Assembly: GCF_010448835.1 (NCBI RefSeq)
Contig: NZ_CP048409.1
Location: 3,170,001-3,234,000 of the forward strand
Origin: Draconibacterium halophilum
GTDB taxonomy: Bacteria > Bacteroidota > Bacteroidia > Bacteroidales > Prolixibacteraceae
Direction: 5' to 3'
Length of the DNA: 64,000 nucleotides
The notes under the pieces are model-generated. The model made no database searches, was not told the origin of the DNA, and saw nothing but the letters and a program-made list of their open reading frames with translations. Within the stretch, counting starts at the first letter, position 1. Each line of letters begins with the position of its first letter. A program made the translations under genes and the position numbers. Shown here in pieces: positions 51,777 through 60,552 of the stretch.

Positions 51777-52958
51777 ATGAAATTCATAAAAAACTTTTTT
51801 GAAAGAACAGAACCGCTGGTTCAGAAAGGAGGCAAATACCATTGGCTCCAATCGGTGCACGACGGATTCTTTACATTTTTATACACGCCTAAAACCACAT
51901 CGAAAACGGGTACACACATCCACGACTACATCGATTTGAAACGTACCATGTCGATTGTTGTTTTGTCGGTGGTTCCGGCCTTGTTATTTGGGATGTACAA
52001 TGTAGGTGTACAACATTTTAAAGCCATTGGCGAATTGGCCGCAACCGGATTTTTTGAAATCTTCCTGTTTGGTCTGATCAAAGTACTTCCTATCGTTATT
52101 GTATCATACGGAGTAGGTTTGGGAATCGAATTTGTTTTCGCCCAGATTCGCGGCCACGAAATTCAGGAAGGTTTTCTGGTATCAGGAATTCTAATTCCGT
52201 TAATTATGCCGGTAAACACTCCTCTTTGGATGATTGCCGTAGCAACAGCTTTTGCAGTTGTTATTGGCAAAGAGGTATTTGGCGGAACCGGAATGAACAT
52301 TTGGAACCCGGCTCTTGTAGCACGTGCTTTCCTGTTCTTCGCTTATCCGGCACAAATGTCGGGCGAATCGGTTTGGGTAGCATTAAAAGATACCGACAAA
52401 GTTGTTGACAGTTTTTCGGGTGCAACACCTATGGCAGATGCAGCTGTCGGTCAATTAAACTATAGCGTAGCCGATGCATTTTTTGGTTTTATACCAGGAT
52501 CAATCGGTGAGACATCAACTTTAGCAATTCTTATTGGAGCAGTTTTATTAATTGTTACTGGAATTGGCAGTTGGAAAATCATGATCTCTACAATTGCCGG
52601 TGGAGCAGTTATGGGACTTATTCTTAACGCTTTTTCAGGTAGTGCAGGATTATCACCCGAAGTTGCTACCTATTTCTCAATGCCTTTCTGGCATCACTTA
52701 ATTTTAGGTGGTTTTATGTTTGGCGCAATTTTTATGGCAACCGACCCTGTTTCAGCATCGCGAACCGAGAGAGGAAAGTGGATCTACGGATTCCTGATCG
52801 GTATTCTGGCTATCATTTTCCGTGTTATCAACCCGGCTTTCCCTGAAGGAATGATGTTGGCTATTCTGCTGATGAATACATTTGCTCCGCTTATCGACCA
52901 CTACGTTGTGGAGAGTCATGTTAAGAAGAGAATAAAACGAGCCAAAGTTTCTGCATAA
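51777..52958 (+). CDS. nqrB: Na+-NQR subunit B
   Basis: 393 residues, about ten membrane helices. It binds one covalent FMN through a threonine in the SGAT motif: T217 in DSFSGATPMADA. It also carries riboflavin and the quinone site (GIEFVFAQIRGHEIQEGFLV, VNTPLWMIAVATAFAVVIGK, NIWNPALVARAFLFFAYP, FMATDPVSASRTERGKW). The N-terminal amphipathic stretch FFERTEPLVQKGGKYHWLQS is typical. It forms the main Na+ pathway with NqrD and NqrE. Start ATG 51777. Confidence 0.96.
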   Translation: MKFIKNFFERTEPLVQKGGKYHWLQSVHDGFFTFLYTPKTTSKTGTHIHDYIDLKRTMSIVVLSVVPALLFGMYNVGVQHFKAIGELAATGFFEIFLFGLIKVLPIVIVSYGVGLGIEFVFAQIRGHEIQEGFLVSGILIPLIMPVNTPLWMIAVATAFAVVIGKEVFGGTGMNIWNPALVARAFLFFAYPAQMSGESVWVALKDTDKVVDSFSGATPMADAAVGQLNYSVADAFFGFIPGSIGETSTLAILIGAVLLIVTGIGSWKIMISTIAGGAVMGLILNAFSGSAGLSPEVATYFSMPFWHHLILGGFMFGAIFMATDPVSASRTERGKWIYGFLIGILAIIFRVINPAFPEGMMLAILLMNTFAPLIDHYVVESHVKKRIKRAKVSA

Positions 52959-52975
52959 TTAAAAACGAAGAAAAG

Positions 52976-53674
52976 ATGGACAGAAATAGTAATACTTACA
53001 CATTTTTATACGCAGCCATTATGGTAATTATTGTGGCTGCCGTTCTTGCTTCGGTTTCAATGGCATTAAAGCCTGCGCAGAAAAAGAACGTAGAGATAGA
53101 GAAAAAACAAAATATCCTGGCATCGGTAAATATTGAAAGTACAGCAGAAACAGCAGAAGCTATTTACGCTGACAAAATTGTTGACGAATACCTGGTGAAT
53201 ACAAATGGTGAAAAAGTTGACGGAAATGCTTTCACTACCGATCTGAAAAAGGAACGTGCTAAAAGTTTTGAAGAAATGGCACTTCCGGTATTTGAAGTAC
53301 AAACAGAGGAAGGAATGAAATATGTACTTCCGGTATACGGAGCTGGTCTTTGGGGACCAATTTGGGGATATGTTTCGGTAGGCGACGATATGAACACTAT
53401 TTTCGGAGCTAATTTCGATCACGAAGGTGAAACTCCCGGATTAGGTGCTGAGATTTCAACTTCAGCTTTTGAAGATCAATTTAAAGGAAAAGAGATTTTT
53501 AACGATGCAGGCGAAATGGTTTCTATTTTGGTTGCAAAAACAGGGCAGGTTGCTCCTGAAGAGCATAAGGTTGATGGAATCTCTGGAGGGACAATTACAA
53601 GTAAAGGTCTGCAAGAAATGCTAAAAGACGACTTTACAGGATATGAAGCATTCTTAAACAAGAATAAAAATTAA
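52976..53674 (+). CDS. nqrC: Na+-NQR subunit C
   Basis: 232 residues with one N-terminal membrane helix (about 8-31) and a periplasmic FMN domain. The covalent flavinylation site is T206 in DGISGGTITSKG; the usual S-G-A-T is S-G-G-T here, a conservative change. GLWGPIWGYVSVGDD and HEGETPGLGAEI are conserved. An ApbE-type flavin transferase is needed for FMN attachment and is not in this window. It follows nqrB by 17 bases. Confidence 0.95.
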   Translation: MDRNSNTYTFLYAAIMVIIVAAVLASVSMALKPAQKKNVEIEKKQNILASVNIESTAETAEAIYADKIVDEYLVNTNGEKVDGNAFTTDLKKERAKSFEEMALPVFEVQTEEGMKYVLPVYGAGLWGPIWGYVSVGDDMNTIFGANFDHEGETPGLGAEISTSAFEDQFKGKEIFNDAGEMVSILVAKTGQVAPEEHKVDGISGGTITSKGLQEMLKDDFTGYEAFLNKNKN

Positions 53675-53679
53675 GAGAG

Positions 53680-54324
53680 ATGAGCGAACCATTATTTTCA
53701 AAGAAAAATTTAAAATTACTGTCGGATCCGATAAACGATAGTAACCCGATTACCGTGCAGGTTTTGGGTATTTGCTCAGCGCTGGCTGTTACTGCACAAT
53801 TAAAGCCTTCAATTGTAATGGCAATTTCGGTAACTGCTGTATTAGCATTTGCAAACGTTATTGTTTCATTATTACGAAATACAATTCCTAACCGAATCCG
53901 GATTATCGTTCAGCTGGTAGTTATTGCTGCCCTGGTAATTTTGGTCGACCAAATTCTTAGAGCCTACGTTTACGATGTAAGTAAGCAGCTTTCGGTATTT
54001 GTTGGCTTAATTATTACCAACTGCATTATTATGGGACGTTTAGAGGCATTTGCACTGGGTAACCGCCCATGGCAATCGTTCCTCGATGGAATAGGAAATG
54101 CTGCCGGTTACGGATGGATACTCATCGTAGTTGGAGCTATACGTGAACTGTTTGGGTCTGGCTCTTTACTAGGCTTTCAAATAATCCCCGATAGTTGGTA
54201 CATTGCCAACGGTGGATTTTACGAAAACAACGGTTTGATGGTACTTTCGCCAATGGCGCTTATTGTTGTTGGAGTAATTATCTGGGTTCAGCGTAGCCGT
54301 AACCGTAAACTAATTGAAGATTAA
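53680..54324 (+). CDS. nqrD: Na+-NQR subunit D
   Basis: 214 residues, six membrane helices, paired with NqrE; homologous to RnfE. Seen are LLSDPINDSNPITVQVLGIC, LFVGLIITNCIIMGRLEAFA-like sequence, NRPWQSFLDGIGNAAGYGWI and LMVLSPMALIVVGVIIWVQR. The half-helix cysteine motif near ITNCIIMGR helps bind the intramembrane [2Fe-2S] with NqrE. It begins five bases after nqrC. Confidence 0.95.
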   Translation: MSEPLFSKKNLKLLSDPINDSNPITVQVLGICSALAVTAQLKPSIVMAISVTAVLAFANVIVSLLRNTIPNRIRIIVQLVVIAALVILVDQILRAYVYDVSKQLSVFVGLIITNCIIMGRLEAFALGNRPWQSFLDGIGNAAGYGWILIVVGAIRELFGSGSLLGFQIIPDSWYIANGGFYENNGLMVLSPMALIVVGVIIWVQRSRNRKLIED

Positions 54325-54348
54325 TTGTAACGCAAAAACAACATTCAA

Positions 54349-54966
54349 ATGGAAAATCTGATTAATATATTTGTTAAGTCAATTTTTATTGAAAACATGG
54401 TATTTGCGTACTTCTTCGGAATGTGCTCTTATCTGGCTGTTTCGAAAAAAGTAAGTACTGCAACTGGTTTAGGAATTGCTGTAGTTTTTGTGTTAGGAAT
54501 TACTGTACCGGTTAACTACCTGTTAGAGAAATTTGTATTAAATGAAGGTGCTTTGGTTTGGTTAGGCGAAGGATTTGCCAATGTCGATCTCAGCTTCTTA
54601 CGCTTTATCATGTTTATTGCCATTATTGCATCAATGGTTCAGTTGGTGGAAATGATTGTGGAGAAATTTGCCCCGGTGCTGTACAACCAGCTTGGAATTT
54701 TCCTTCCACTTATTGCAGTAAACTGTGCTATTCTTGGAGGATCGTTATTCCTTCAGCAAAAAGCTTTTATTAACGTTGGCGAAGCTACCGTTTACGGTGT
54801 TGGCTCGGGCGTTGGCTGGTTGCTGGCAATCGTTGGTATTGCTGCTATCAGAGAAAAGATCGAATACTCAAGCATTCCCGGCCCGTTACGTGGCCTAGGT
54901 ATTACATTTATTGTAACCGGCTTAATGGGATTGGCATTTATGGGATTCGGCGGAATTAAATTGTAG
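54349..54966 (+). CDS. nqrE: Na+-NQR subunit E
   Basis: 205 residues, six membrane helices, inverted-topology partner of NqrD (RnfA homologue). It begins NIFVKSIFIENMVFAYFFGM, followed by CSYLAVSKKV, and has PLIAVNCAILGGSLFLQQ with the conserved cysteine, and a glycine-rich end (GLGITFIVTGLMGLAFMGFG). It starts 24 bases after nqrD and 20 bases before nqrF. Confidence 0.95.
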   Translation: MENLINIFVKSIFIENMVFAYFFGMCSYLAVSKKVSTATGLGIAVVFVLGITVPVNYLLEKFVLNEGALVWLGEGFANVDLSFLRFIMFIAIIASMVQLVEMIVEKFAPVLYNQLGIFLPLIAVNCAILGGSLFLQQKAFINVGEATVYGVGSGVGWLLAIVGIAAIREKIEYSSIPGPLRGLGITFIVTGLMGLAFMGFGGIKL

Positions 54967-54986
54967 AATAAAAAACAATTAGCAAG

Positions 54987-56258
54987 ATGATATTATTGTC
55001 AGCACAAACAACCGTAATTATTACCAGTGTTGTTCTCTTTCTGGGCGTAATTATTCTTTTGGTAGCTATTTTGCTATTCGCCAAAAAGAAACTTACTCCG
55101 TCAGGAATTGTAAAAATTAACATTAACGAAGGTGACCTTGAAGTTGAAACACAACCGGGAAGTACACTGTTATCAACACTTGGTGAAAATAAAATTCTTC
55201 TTCCATCGGCATGTGGTGGTGGTGGAACCTGTGCCATGTGCCGTTGCCAGGTTGAAGACGGTGGTGGTTCAATACTGCCAACCGAAACCGGTTATTTTAC
55301 CCGTAAAGAGCAAAACGACAATTGGCGTTTGGCTTGTCAGGTGAAAGTTAAAGAAGATATGGAAATTTCAATTCCACAAGAAGTACTTGGTGTTAAAAAG
55401 TGGGAATGCGAAGTGGTATCGAATCACAACGTGGCTACCTTCATCAAAGAATTTGTGGTTAAACTACCTGAAGGCGAAACCCTTGATTTCAAATCAGGCG
55501 GATATATTCAGATTGATGTACCTAAAGTTGAAGTAGACTTTAAGGACATGGATATTGAAGAAGAATACCGCGAAGAGTGGGAGAAATTCGGCATGTTCGA
55601 CCTAAAGATGAAAAATCCGGAGCCTACATTCCGTGCTTATTCAATGGCCAACCACCCTGCCGAAGGTAATATCGTAATGTTAAACATTCGTATTGCAACT
55701 CCACCCTGGGATCGCGCAAATAACGGCTTTAAGAAAGTAAATCCGGGTATCTGTTCATCATACATATTCAACCTGAAACCAGGCGACAAAGTAACGGTAT
55801 CGGGTCCTTATGGAGAATTTTTCCTGAAAGACAACGACAGCGAAATGATGTTTGTTGGTGGTGGAGCAGGAATGGCACCAATGCGCTCGCACTTGTTCCA
55901 CTTATTCCATACTTTAAAAGAATCGGAAAAGAAAATTACATTCTGGTACGGAGCACGTTCGTGGAAAGAAGTTTTTTATTACGAACAGTTTAGAGACATC
56001 GAGAAAAACTTTCCTAATTTTGAGTTCCATCTGGCACTCGACCGTGAAGATCCGGAAGCTGATAAAGCAGGTGTTACCTACAAAACAGGATTTGTTCACC
56101 AGGTTATTCACGATAACTACCTGAGTGATCATGAAGAACCTGAAGAAATCGATTTCTACATGTGTGGACCACCAATGATGAACGACGCCGTTCAGAAAAT
56201 GCTTTACGATTTAGGAGTACCTGACGAAAACGTAGCATTCGACGATTTTGGATCGTAA
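54987..56258 (+). CDS. nqrF: Na+-NQR subunit F, NADH-oxidising flavoprotein
   Basis: 423 residues. An N-terminal helix (about 9-31) is followed by a plant-type [2Fe-2S] ferredoxin domain with C76, C82, C85 and C117. A ferredoxin-reductase part comes next: FAD site FRAYSMANHPAE, NAD site MFVGGGAGMAPMRSHLFHLF, and the C-terminal FYMCGPPMMNDAVQKMLYDL and ENVAFDDFGS. It takes electrons from NADH into the complex. Last gene of the operon, closed by a strong terminator 34 bases on. Confidence 0.96.
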   Translation: MILLSAQTTVIITSVVLFLGVIILLVAILLFAKKKLTPSGIVKININEGDLEVETQPGSTLLSTLGENKILLPSACGGGGTCAMCRCQVEDGGGSILPTETGYFTRKEQNDNWRLACQVKVKEDMEISIPQEVLGVKKWECEVVSNHNVATFIKEFVVKLPEGETLDFKSGGYIQIDVPKVEVDFKDMDIEEEYREEWEKFGMFDLKMKNPEPTFRAYSMANHPAEGNIVMLNIRIATPPWDRANNGFKKVNPGICSSYIFNLKPGDKVTVSGPYGEFFLKDNDSEMMFVGGGAGMAPMRSHLFHLFHTLKESEKKITFWYGARSWKEVFYYEQFRDIEKNFPNFEFHLALDREDPEADKAGVTYKTGFVHQVIHDNYLSDHEEPEEIDFYMCGPPMMNDAVQKMLYDLGVPDENVAFDDFGS

Positions 56259-56291
56259 CTAATATTGAAGTTTTAAAAACTCAGATATTTC

Positions 56292-56328
56292 AAAGCCACT
56301 TCTCTTTTTTTGAGGAGTGGCTTTTTTT
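56292..56328 (+). terminator. Rho-independent terminator of the nqr operon
   Basis: AAAGCCACT (56292-56300) pairs with AGTGGCTTT (56316-56324), with a T-run to 56328. The loop is rich in T. Confidence 0.88.
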
Positions 56329-56385
56329 AAGTTTCAGTCAGGGAACGATTATTCTTTAGTTTTTAGTCACACTTATCCGTTTACA

Positions 56386-56574
56386 GCAGTTATTTCTTGA
56401 TTAGAAGTGGTCATTTCCTGACTTGGAGCGATCATTTACTCTATTAAAGGAATCGTTTCTCCACTTACAGTGGTCATTTCGCAACTTGAAGTAGTCGTTT
56501 CTTGACTTACAACGTTGATTGCACGACTTAAAGTGGTTATTGTTTGAGTTAAAGCAGCCGTTGTTTGAAATCTT
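56386..56574 (-). repeat. Nine-unit 21-bp tandem repeat abutting a stop codon
   Basis: 189 bases parse without gaps into nine degenerate 21-bp units around TCATTTCTTGACTTA (units at 56386, 56407, 56428, 56449, 56470, 56491, 56512, 56533, 56554). It ends exactly where the TAG of the minus-strand lipoprotein gene begins (56575). Read past that stop in the same frame, it stays open for 57 codons as heptapeptides such as NDYFKLR and NDHCKWR, up to TAA at 56401-56403. It may be a minisatellite or a lost C-terminal extension. Confidence 0.8.
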
Positions 56575-57306
56575 CTATAGATTTATCGACTTTGACACCA
56601 CTCCCTTATTCCGGTAACGGGTAGAATATTCAGCGGTTATAGTAACAGTTCCGCTTGTTTGCGATACAACAATTTCACCAACTTCATTTCTTGTCTGAAG
56701 AGTTTTCATTTTTTTTGGAAGATATTTCTCTTCTACCAGGTCACCGATAAAATAATCGACATTGTTGTAATCATCACTTAAGCGGGCTTGAATAAGGTAG
56801 CCAGCAGGAACCCGGTGTTTCGAAAGCAGCAACTTCGGCTGTTCAATATCTTTGCCTGATTCCGTTAATTCTTTTAATCCTACAGCGCGTAAGCCGTTTT
56901 TGTAATCGTACTCGGCTTGCAGTGCCCCATCGCGATGATAACGCTTACAAGTTCCGTTAAGCTCGTTATTCTCGTAAGGTTGTTCTTTCCAAATCTGAGG
57001 TTCGTTGCCTAAAGCAGCCTGGTAATAGGTATAAGCAATACCTTGTTTTTCGCCTGCAATGTACGGAATGGCAGAATATAAACTTCCGTGAAGGTAGTAC
57101 CTTTTCTGTATTCCATGTTTTATAGTTGTTCCCTTTACAACCGATATCTCATATTCAACCTGATCCGAATTACGAAAAGGTTGTTGCCTAACCTCCAATC
57201 CATTATCTTGTTCTTCTTCACTGTTAGCAGTATTTTTTGAAGTTTTGAAATTACAGGCTGCCATAAATAATAACACAACAAACAGGCAGTAAACCATTCT
57301 TTTCAT
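56575..57306 (-). CDS. Lipoprotein with MORN/YwqK-like repeats
   Basis: 243 residues. A lipoprotein signal (YCLFVVLLFMAAC, lipobox A-A-C near residue 18) is followed by an acidic linker. MORN-variant strands typical of YwqK proteins come next: HGIQKRYYLHGSLYSAIPYI, GEKQGIAYTYY, NNELNGTCKRYHRDGALQAE then YDYKNGLRAVG. Despite the historical name 'YwqK antitoxin', nothing here points to a toxin pair. It probably sits in the inner or outer membrane facing the periplasm; its function is unknown. The C-terminal ~90 residues do not match a domain I know. A 21-bp tandem repeat begins directly after the stop. Confidence 0.75.
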   Translation of the reverse strand: MKRMVYCLFVVLLFMAACNFKTSKNTANSEEEQDNGLEVRQQPFRNSDQVEYEISVVKGTTIKHGIQKRYYLHGSLYSAIPYIAGEKQGIAYTYYQAALGNEPQIWKEQPYENNELNGTCKRYHRDGALQAEYDYKNGLRAVGLKELTESGKDIEQPKLLLSKHRVPAGYLIQARLSDDYNNVDYFIGDLVEEKYLPKKMKTLQTRNEVGEIVVSQTSGTVTITAEYSTRYRNKGVVSKSINL

Positions 57307-57498
57307 ATCAGTAGTTTTAGAATATCCGTTTTAAAGGTAGCATTTCGTTGCTGGATTTTTTCAGTAAACAATGAATAATAGCCTCCGTTTTTTAAATTTT
57401 TAGTGTTAAATCATACATTTTTTTTGATTATGCATTCAACCACTTCATATTTAAAAAAAAATGTATTAGCTTGCACCCAATAAATTTTTAATAACAAG

Positions 57499-57690
57499 AT
57501 GAATAAAGGAACAGTAAAATTCTTTAACGACACCAAGGGATTTGGTTTTATTAAAGACGCAGAATCAACAAAAGAGTATTTCGTTCATGTAAGTGGATGT
57601 AAAGATGAAATTCAAGAAAATGACGAAGTAACCTATGACCTTGAAGAAGGAAAAAAAGGTTTGAATGCAGTAAATGTAAAACTAGTATAG
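57499..57690 (+). CDS. Cold-shock domain protein
   Basis: 63 residues of the CspA family, a single OB fold that binds single-stranded RNA. It begins MNKGTVKFFNDTKGFGFIKD (RNP1 KGFGFI) and has EYFVHVSGCKDEI (RNP2), then EVTYDLEEGKKGLNAVNVKL. It is slightly shorter than typical (65-70). The leader from about 57415 is AT-rich with long T and A runs, as is common in cold-shock genes. A single-gene transcript is likely, since a terminator follows. Confidence 0.95.
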   Translation: MNKGTVKFFNDTKGFGFIKDAESTKEYFVHVSGCKDEIQENDEVTYDLEEGKKGLNAVNVKLV

Positions 57691-57710
57691 TTATTATATT
57701 GCTTTGATGA

Positions 57711-57741
57711 AAAGTTCGGTTTTTAACCGGACTTTTTTTTT
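57711..57741 (+). terminator. Terminator after the cold-shock gene
   Basis: AAAGTTCGGTT and AACCGGACTTT form a stem with one G-T or mismatch position, followed by a T9 run. It starts 21 bases after the stop. Confidence 0.88.
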
Positions 57742-57923
57742 GTCTTTTTTAATGTAATGGCTCTTAAACTCCTCCTTCTTTATTAATCAATTTTACCCCA
57801 ATATTAACATTTATAGACAATTGCTTTATGTGACATGAAAAAAGTATAAATAACTTTTATCTTTCAATTACATTAAAGTAAAATCTATTTTGGTAACTTT
57901 ATAACGTTAATAAAATCGATTGA

Positions 57924-59099
57924 ATGCCCAACATTACAATATGGAATCTCATACAACTTGTTGAGATTAGTTTTGGTTTTGTGCTATTGGTATTTTTACT
58001 AAAAGTAAGCACGAAACTTAAATGGTATTTTCCTTTAGCTATTTATGTTCTGGTAGTAATGATAGACTGCTACGCGGAACTTTTGCTACAGACCGGACTA
58101 ATTCTTCAAACACCACACTTTCTGTATGTAAATGAACCACTCAATTTATTGGTTGGCCCAGCAATCTATCTTTATGCAAGAAGCCAGGAATACCAACGTT
58201 TTAAAATAGCAAAATCCGATATTTTCTTTCTTGCACCATTTATAATAAGTTTACTTACCTACTTACCCACATACACCTTAAGTGCCGATGATAAAATTGT
58301 GGAGTATCAAAATTTTGGTAATCTCGAAGCTGACGTTGAGAATTTCGTATGGGAATGGATATTTCTGGTGGGTATAACTTTCACCTTTCTGGCGCTAGCT
58401 TTAAAACGATTCAGGAACTATACGGAGAAAATCAAAACATTATATTCTGATATTCAGAAAAAGGATTTTCAGTTAACCCAGTTATTGATAAAACTTTGTA
58501 TGGCCATTTATGCCATGGAACTGATATCAGTCTTTCTCTCTTATTACAAATTGCCGCTAAGTTTAGAATTGTATAATGCATATGATATTGTTCAGCTAAT
58601 TATTTTGTTGCTAATAGGTTATGATGCAAGAACATCATTAAAAAACTCAAAAGAAATACGAAAAGGTTGGCAAAAGATTCTACTGGAGGAGGGCCAAAGC
58701 CTTATCCATCCTATAAAATATGCCAATTCAAATCTTACTCCAGAGCAGTCCTCAACTCTTAAAGTTAAAATTCAGGAATACATGGAAACGCACGAGCCCT
58801 ATTTGGAATCCCAGATACGTATTAAAGACCTGGCCAAACAAACAAAGATTAGTACTCATCAAATATCACAGGTACTTAACGAATCGTTTCATCAGAACTT
58901 TTATGAATTTATAAATAGTTATCGGGTAAAAAAAGCAATCGCATTGATCGAAGATCCGGCAAATGAATCGCTAACGTTTTCTGCAATTGGTTTTGAAGCA
59001 GGTTTTAACTCAAAAACTACTTTTTACCAAGCCTTCAAAAAAGCAACCGGCACCACCCCTGCCCAATTTCGGAGAAACATCAATAGATCAAAACATTAA
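57924..59099 (+). CDS. AraC-family regulator with membrane N-terminus
   Basis: 391 residues. About seven membrane helices fill residues 8-235 (LVEISFGFVLLVFLLKV, FFLAPFIISLLTYLP, FLVGITFTFLALAL, IVQLIILLLIGYD). The C-terminal AraC domain (about 285-388) has both helix-turn-helix units: IRIKDLAKQTKISTHQISQV and the signature FSAIGFEAGFNSKTTFYQAF, KKATGTTPAQFRRN. This membrane-anchored AraC design is common in Bacteroidota and likely reads an envelope or small-molecule signal. Neighbours give no target hint. It is preceded by a 230-base AT-rich gap. Confidence 0.92.
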   Translation: MPNITIWNLIQLVEISFGFVLLVFLLKVSTKLKWYFPLAIYVLVVMIDCYAELLLQTGLILQTPHFLYVNEPLNLLVGPAIYLYARSQEYQRFKIAKSDIFFLAPFIISLLTYLPTYTLSADDKIVEYQNFGNLEADVENFVWEWIFLVGITFTFLALALKRFRNYTEKIKTLYSDIQKKDFQLTQLLIKLCMAIYAMELISVFLSYYKLPLSLELYNAYDIVQLIILLLIGYDARTSLKNSKEIRKGWQKILLEEGQSLIHPIKYANSNLTPEQSSTLKVKIQEYMETHEPYLESQIRIKDLAKQTKISTHQISQVLNESFHQNFYEFINSYRVKKAIALIEDPANESLTFSAIGFEAGFNSKTTFYQAFKKATGTTPAQFRRNINRSKH

Positions 59100-59470
59100 C
59101 AATACCCAAATTATAAGTTCGTACTTTAAATTCACAATTATTTGTCCATCTTTATAATCCCGAACTATTAATAAAATCATTGTAATTACATTTACGGCAT
59201 GAAAGCGAATTTACTCTGTTCACACAGTGTATTCTCCTTCCTAAAAGTTTCCCTCGAAATCCGTTTTTTTTAATAAAGAACGGATTTCTTATTTAATATC
59301 GCTCGCTAATATTAGTTATCTCAATATCTATCCGGCATATTTAAAACATCCACATAATAGTTAAATACTATTCATATATTTTCTTTTTTTTAATATACAA
59401 TGCAAGAGATTTCACCCCAAGAAGAATTTTCAGGATTATTTATTTATTTTCGTATAAACATAGTTTGTAT
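59100..59470. other. Gap with a terminator-like hairpin
   Basis: 371 bases without a gene. GAAATCCGTT (59254-59263) and AACGGATTTC (59279-59288) form a 10-bp stem followed by TTATTT, a weak terminator. The following 170 bases are very AT-rich and should hold the promoter of the CNNM gene; no exact box was fixed. Confidence 0.6.
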
Positions 59471-60541
59471 ATGCAGGATATGACGATATTATTAATATTC
59501 TTTTTCATTTCAATTATCTTTTCGTTTTTATGTTCGGTTTGGGAGGCTGTTATTCTCAGTGTAACGCCATCGTATGTCAGCCGCATGCAAATGGAGAGTC
59601 CAAGATTGGGTAAAAGGCTAGGGCGATTAAAAGAGGATATCGACCGTCCTTTATCAGCAATTTTAACCCTAAATACTATCGCCCATACGGTTGGAGCCAT
59701 AGGAGTTGGGATTCAGGCCGGCAAACTCTTCGGAAGTGCAAATATCAACCTGTTTCTTTTTGAAGCTACTTACGAATCGGTCATAGCGGGATTAATGACT
59801 CTGGCCATACTAATACTATCAGAGATTATACCCAAAACCATTGGAGCAACGTACTGGAAACAATTAACACCGTTTACTGTTCGCTGGTTAAAAGGGCTGA
59901 TGATTGTACTTGCTCCGTTTGTATGGTTAAGCAAATGGGTTACGCATCTCATAAAAAAAGAAGGTGAAAAAAGTGTATTAAACAGAGCCGATGTTGCTGC
60001 CATGGCTGATGCGGGTCTAAGAAGCGGCGCAATTGACAAGGAGGAGAAATCTATAATACAAAACCTGTTACGCCTGGAGAACATGGAGGTAAAAGATATA
60101 ATGACGCCTCGCAGCGTTGTGTTCACCCTTGATGAAAACCAAAAGCTGGGAGAGATATTCACCACTTACAATCCCTTCCAATTCTCGCGTATACCTGTTT
60201 ACAGCGAAAACTCTGATAACATTACGGGGTTTATTTTAAAAGATGCTATTTTGGAAAATATTGCAGCCGATAAACATAGTCGACAAGCAGTAGAAATCCG
60301 TAGAAAAATAATCTTTGTTGACGATAATCTTTCGGTTGCCGGATTACTCGATAAACTTATCCTGGAAAAACAACATATGACTATGGTGGCCGACAATTTC
60401 GGTACCATTGTGGGCCTTGTTACCATGGAAGATGTGATTGAAACGCTATTCGGACTTGAAATTGTTGATGAATCGGACAAAGTAGCTGACTTGCAAAAAC
60501 TGGCGCGCGAACGATGGAAAAGAGCAAAAGGTCCGAAGTAG
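59471..60541 (+). CDS. CNNM/CBS-domain membrane protein (hemolysin-like family)
   Basis: About 356 residues. Residues ~5-190 are a CNNM (DUF21) transmembrane domain, with TLNTIAHTVGAIGVGIQAGK and ILSEIIPKTIGATYWKQLTP carrying the family's NT..N and EIxPK motifs. A CBS pair follows (VKDIMTPRSVVFTLDENQK and IVGLVTMEDVIETLFGLEIV). Relatives such as CorC/CorB move Mg2+ or Co2+ or regulate efflux; the name hemolysin is historical. The C-terminal CorC_HlyC domain is missing. The ATG at 59471 is preferred to a TTG at 59465; an ATG at 59480 is also possible. Confidence 0.88.
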   Translation: MQDMTILLIFFFISIIFSFLCSVWEAVILSVTPSYVSRMQMESPRLGKRLGRLKEDIDRPLSAILTLNTIAHTVGAIGVGIQAGKLFGSANINLFLFEATYESVIAGLMTLAILILSEIIPKTIGATYWKQLTPFTVRWLKGLMIVLAPFVWLSKWVTHLIKKEGEKSVLNRADVAAMADAGLRSGAIDKEEKSIIQNLLRLENMEVKDIMTPRSVVFTLDENQKLGEIFTTYNPFQFSRIPVYSENSDNITGFILKDAILENIAADKHSRQAVEIRRKIIFVDDNLSVAGLLDKLILEKQHMTMVADNFGTIVGLVTMEDVIETLFGLEIVDESDKVADLQKLARERWKRAKGPK

Positions 60542-60552
60542 AATATTTTCCT

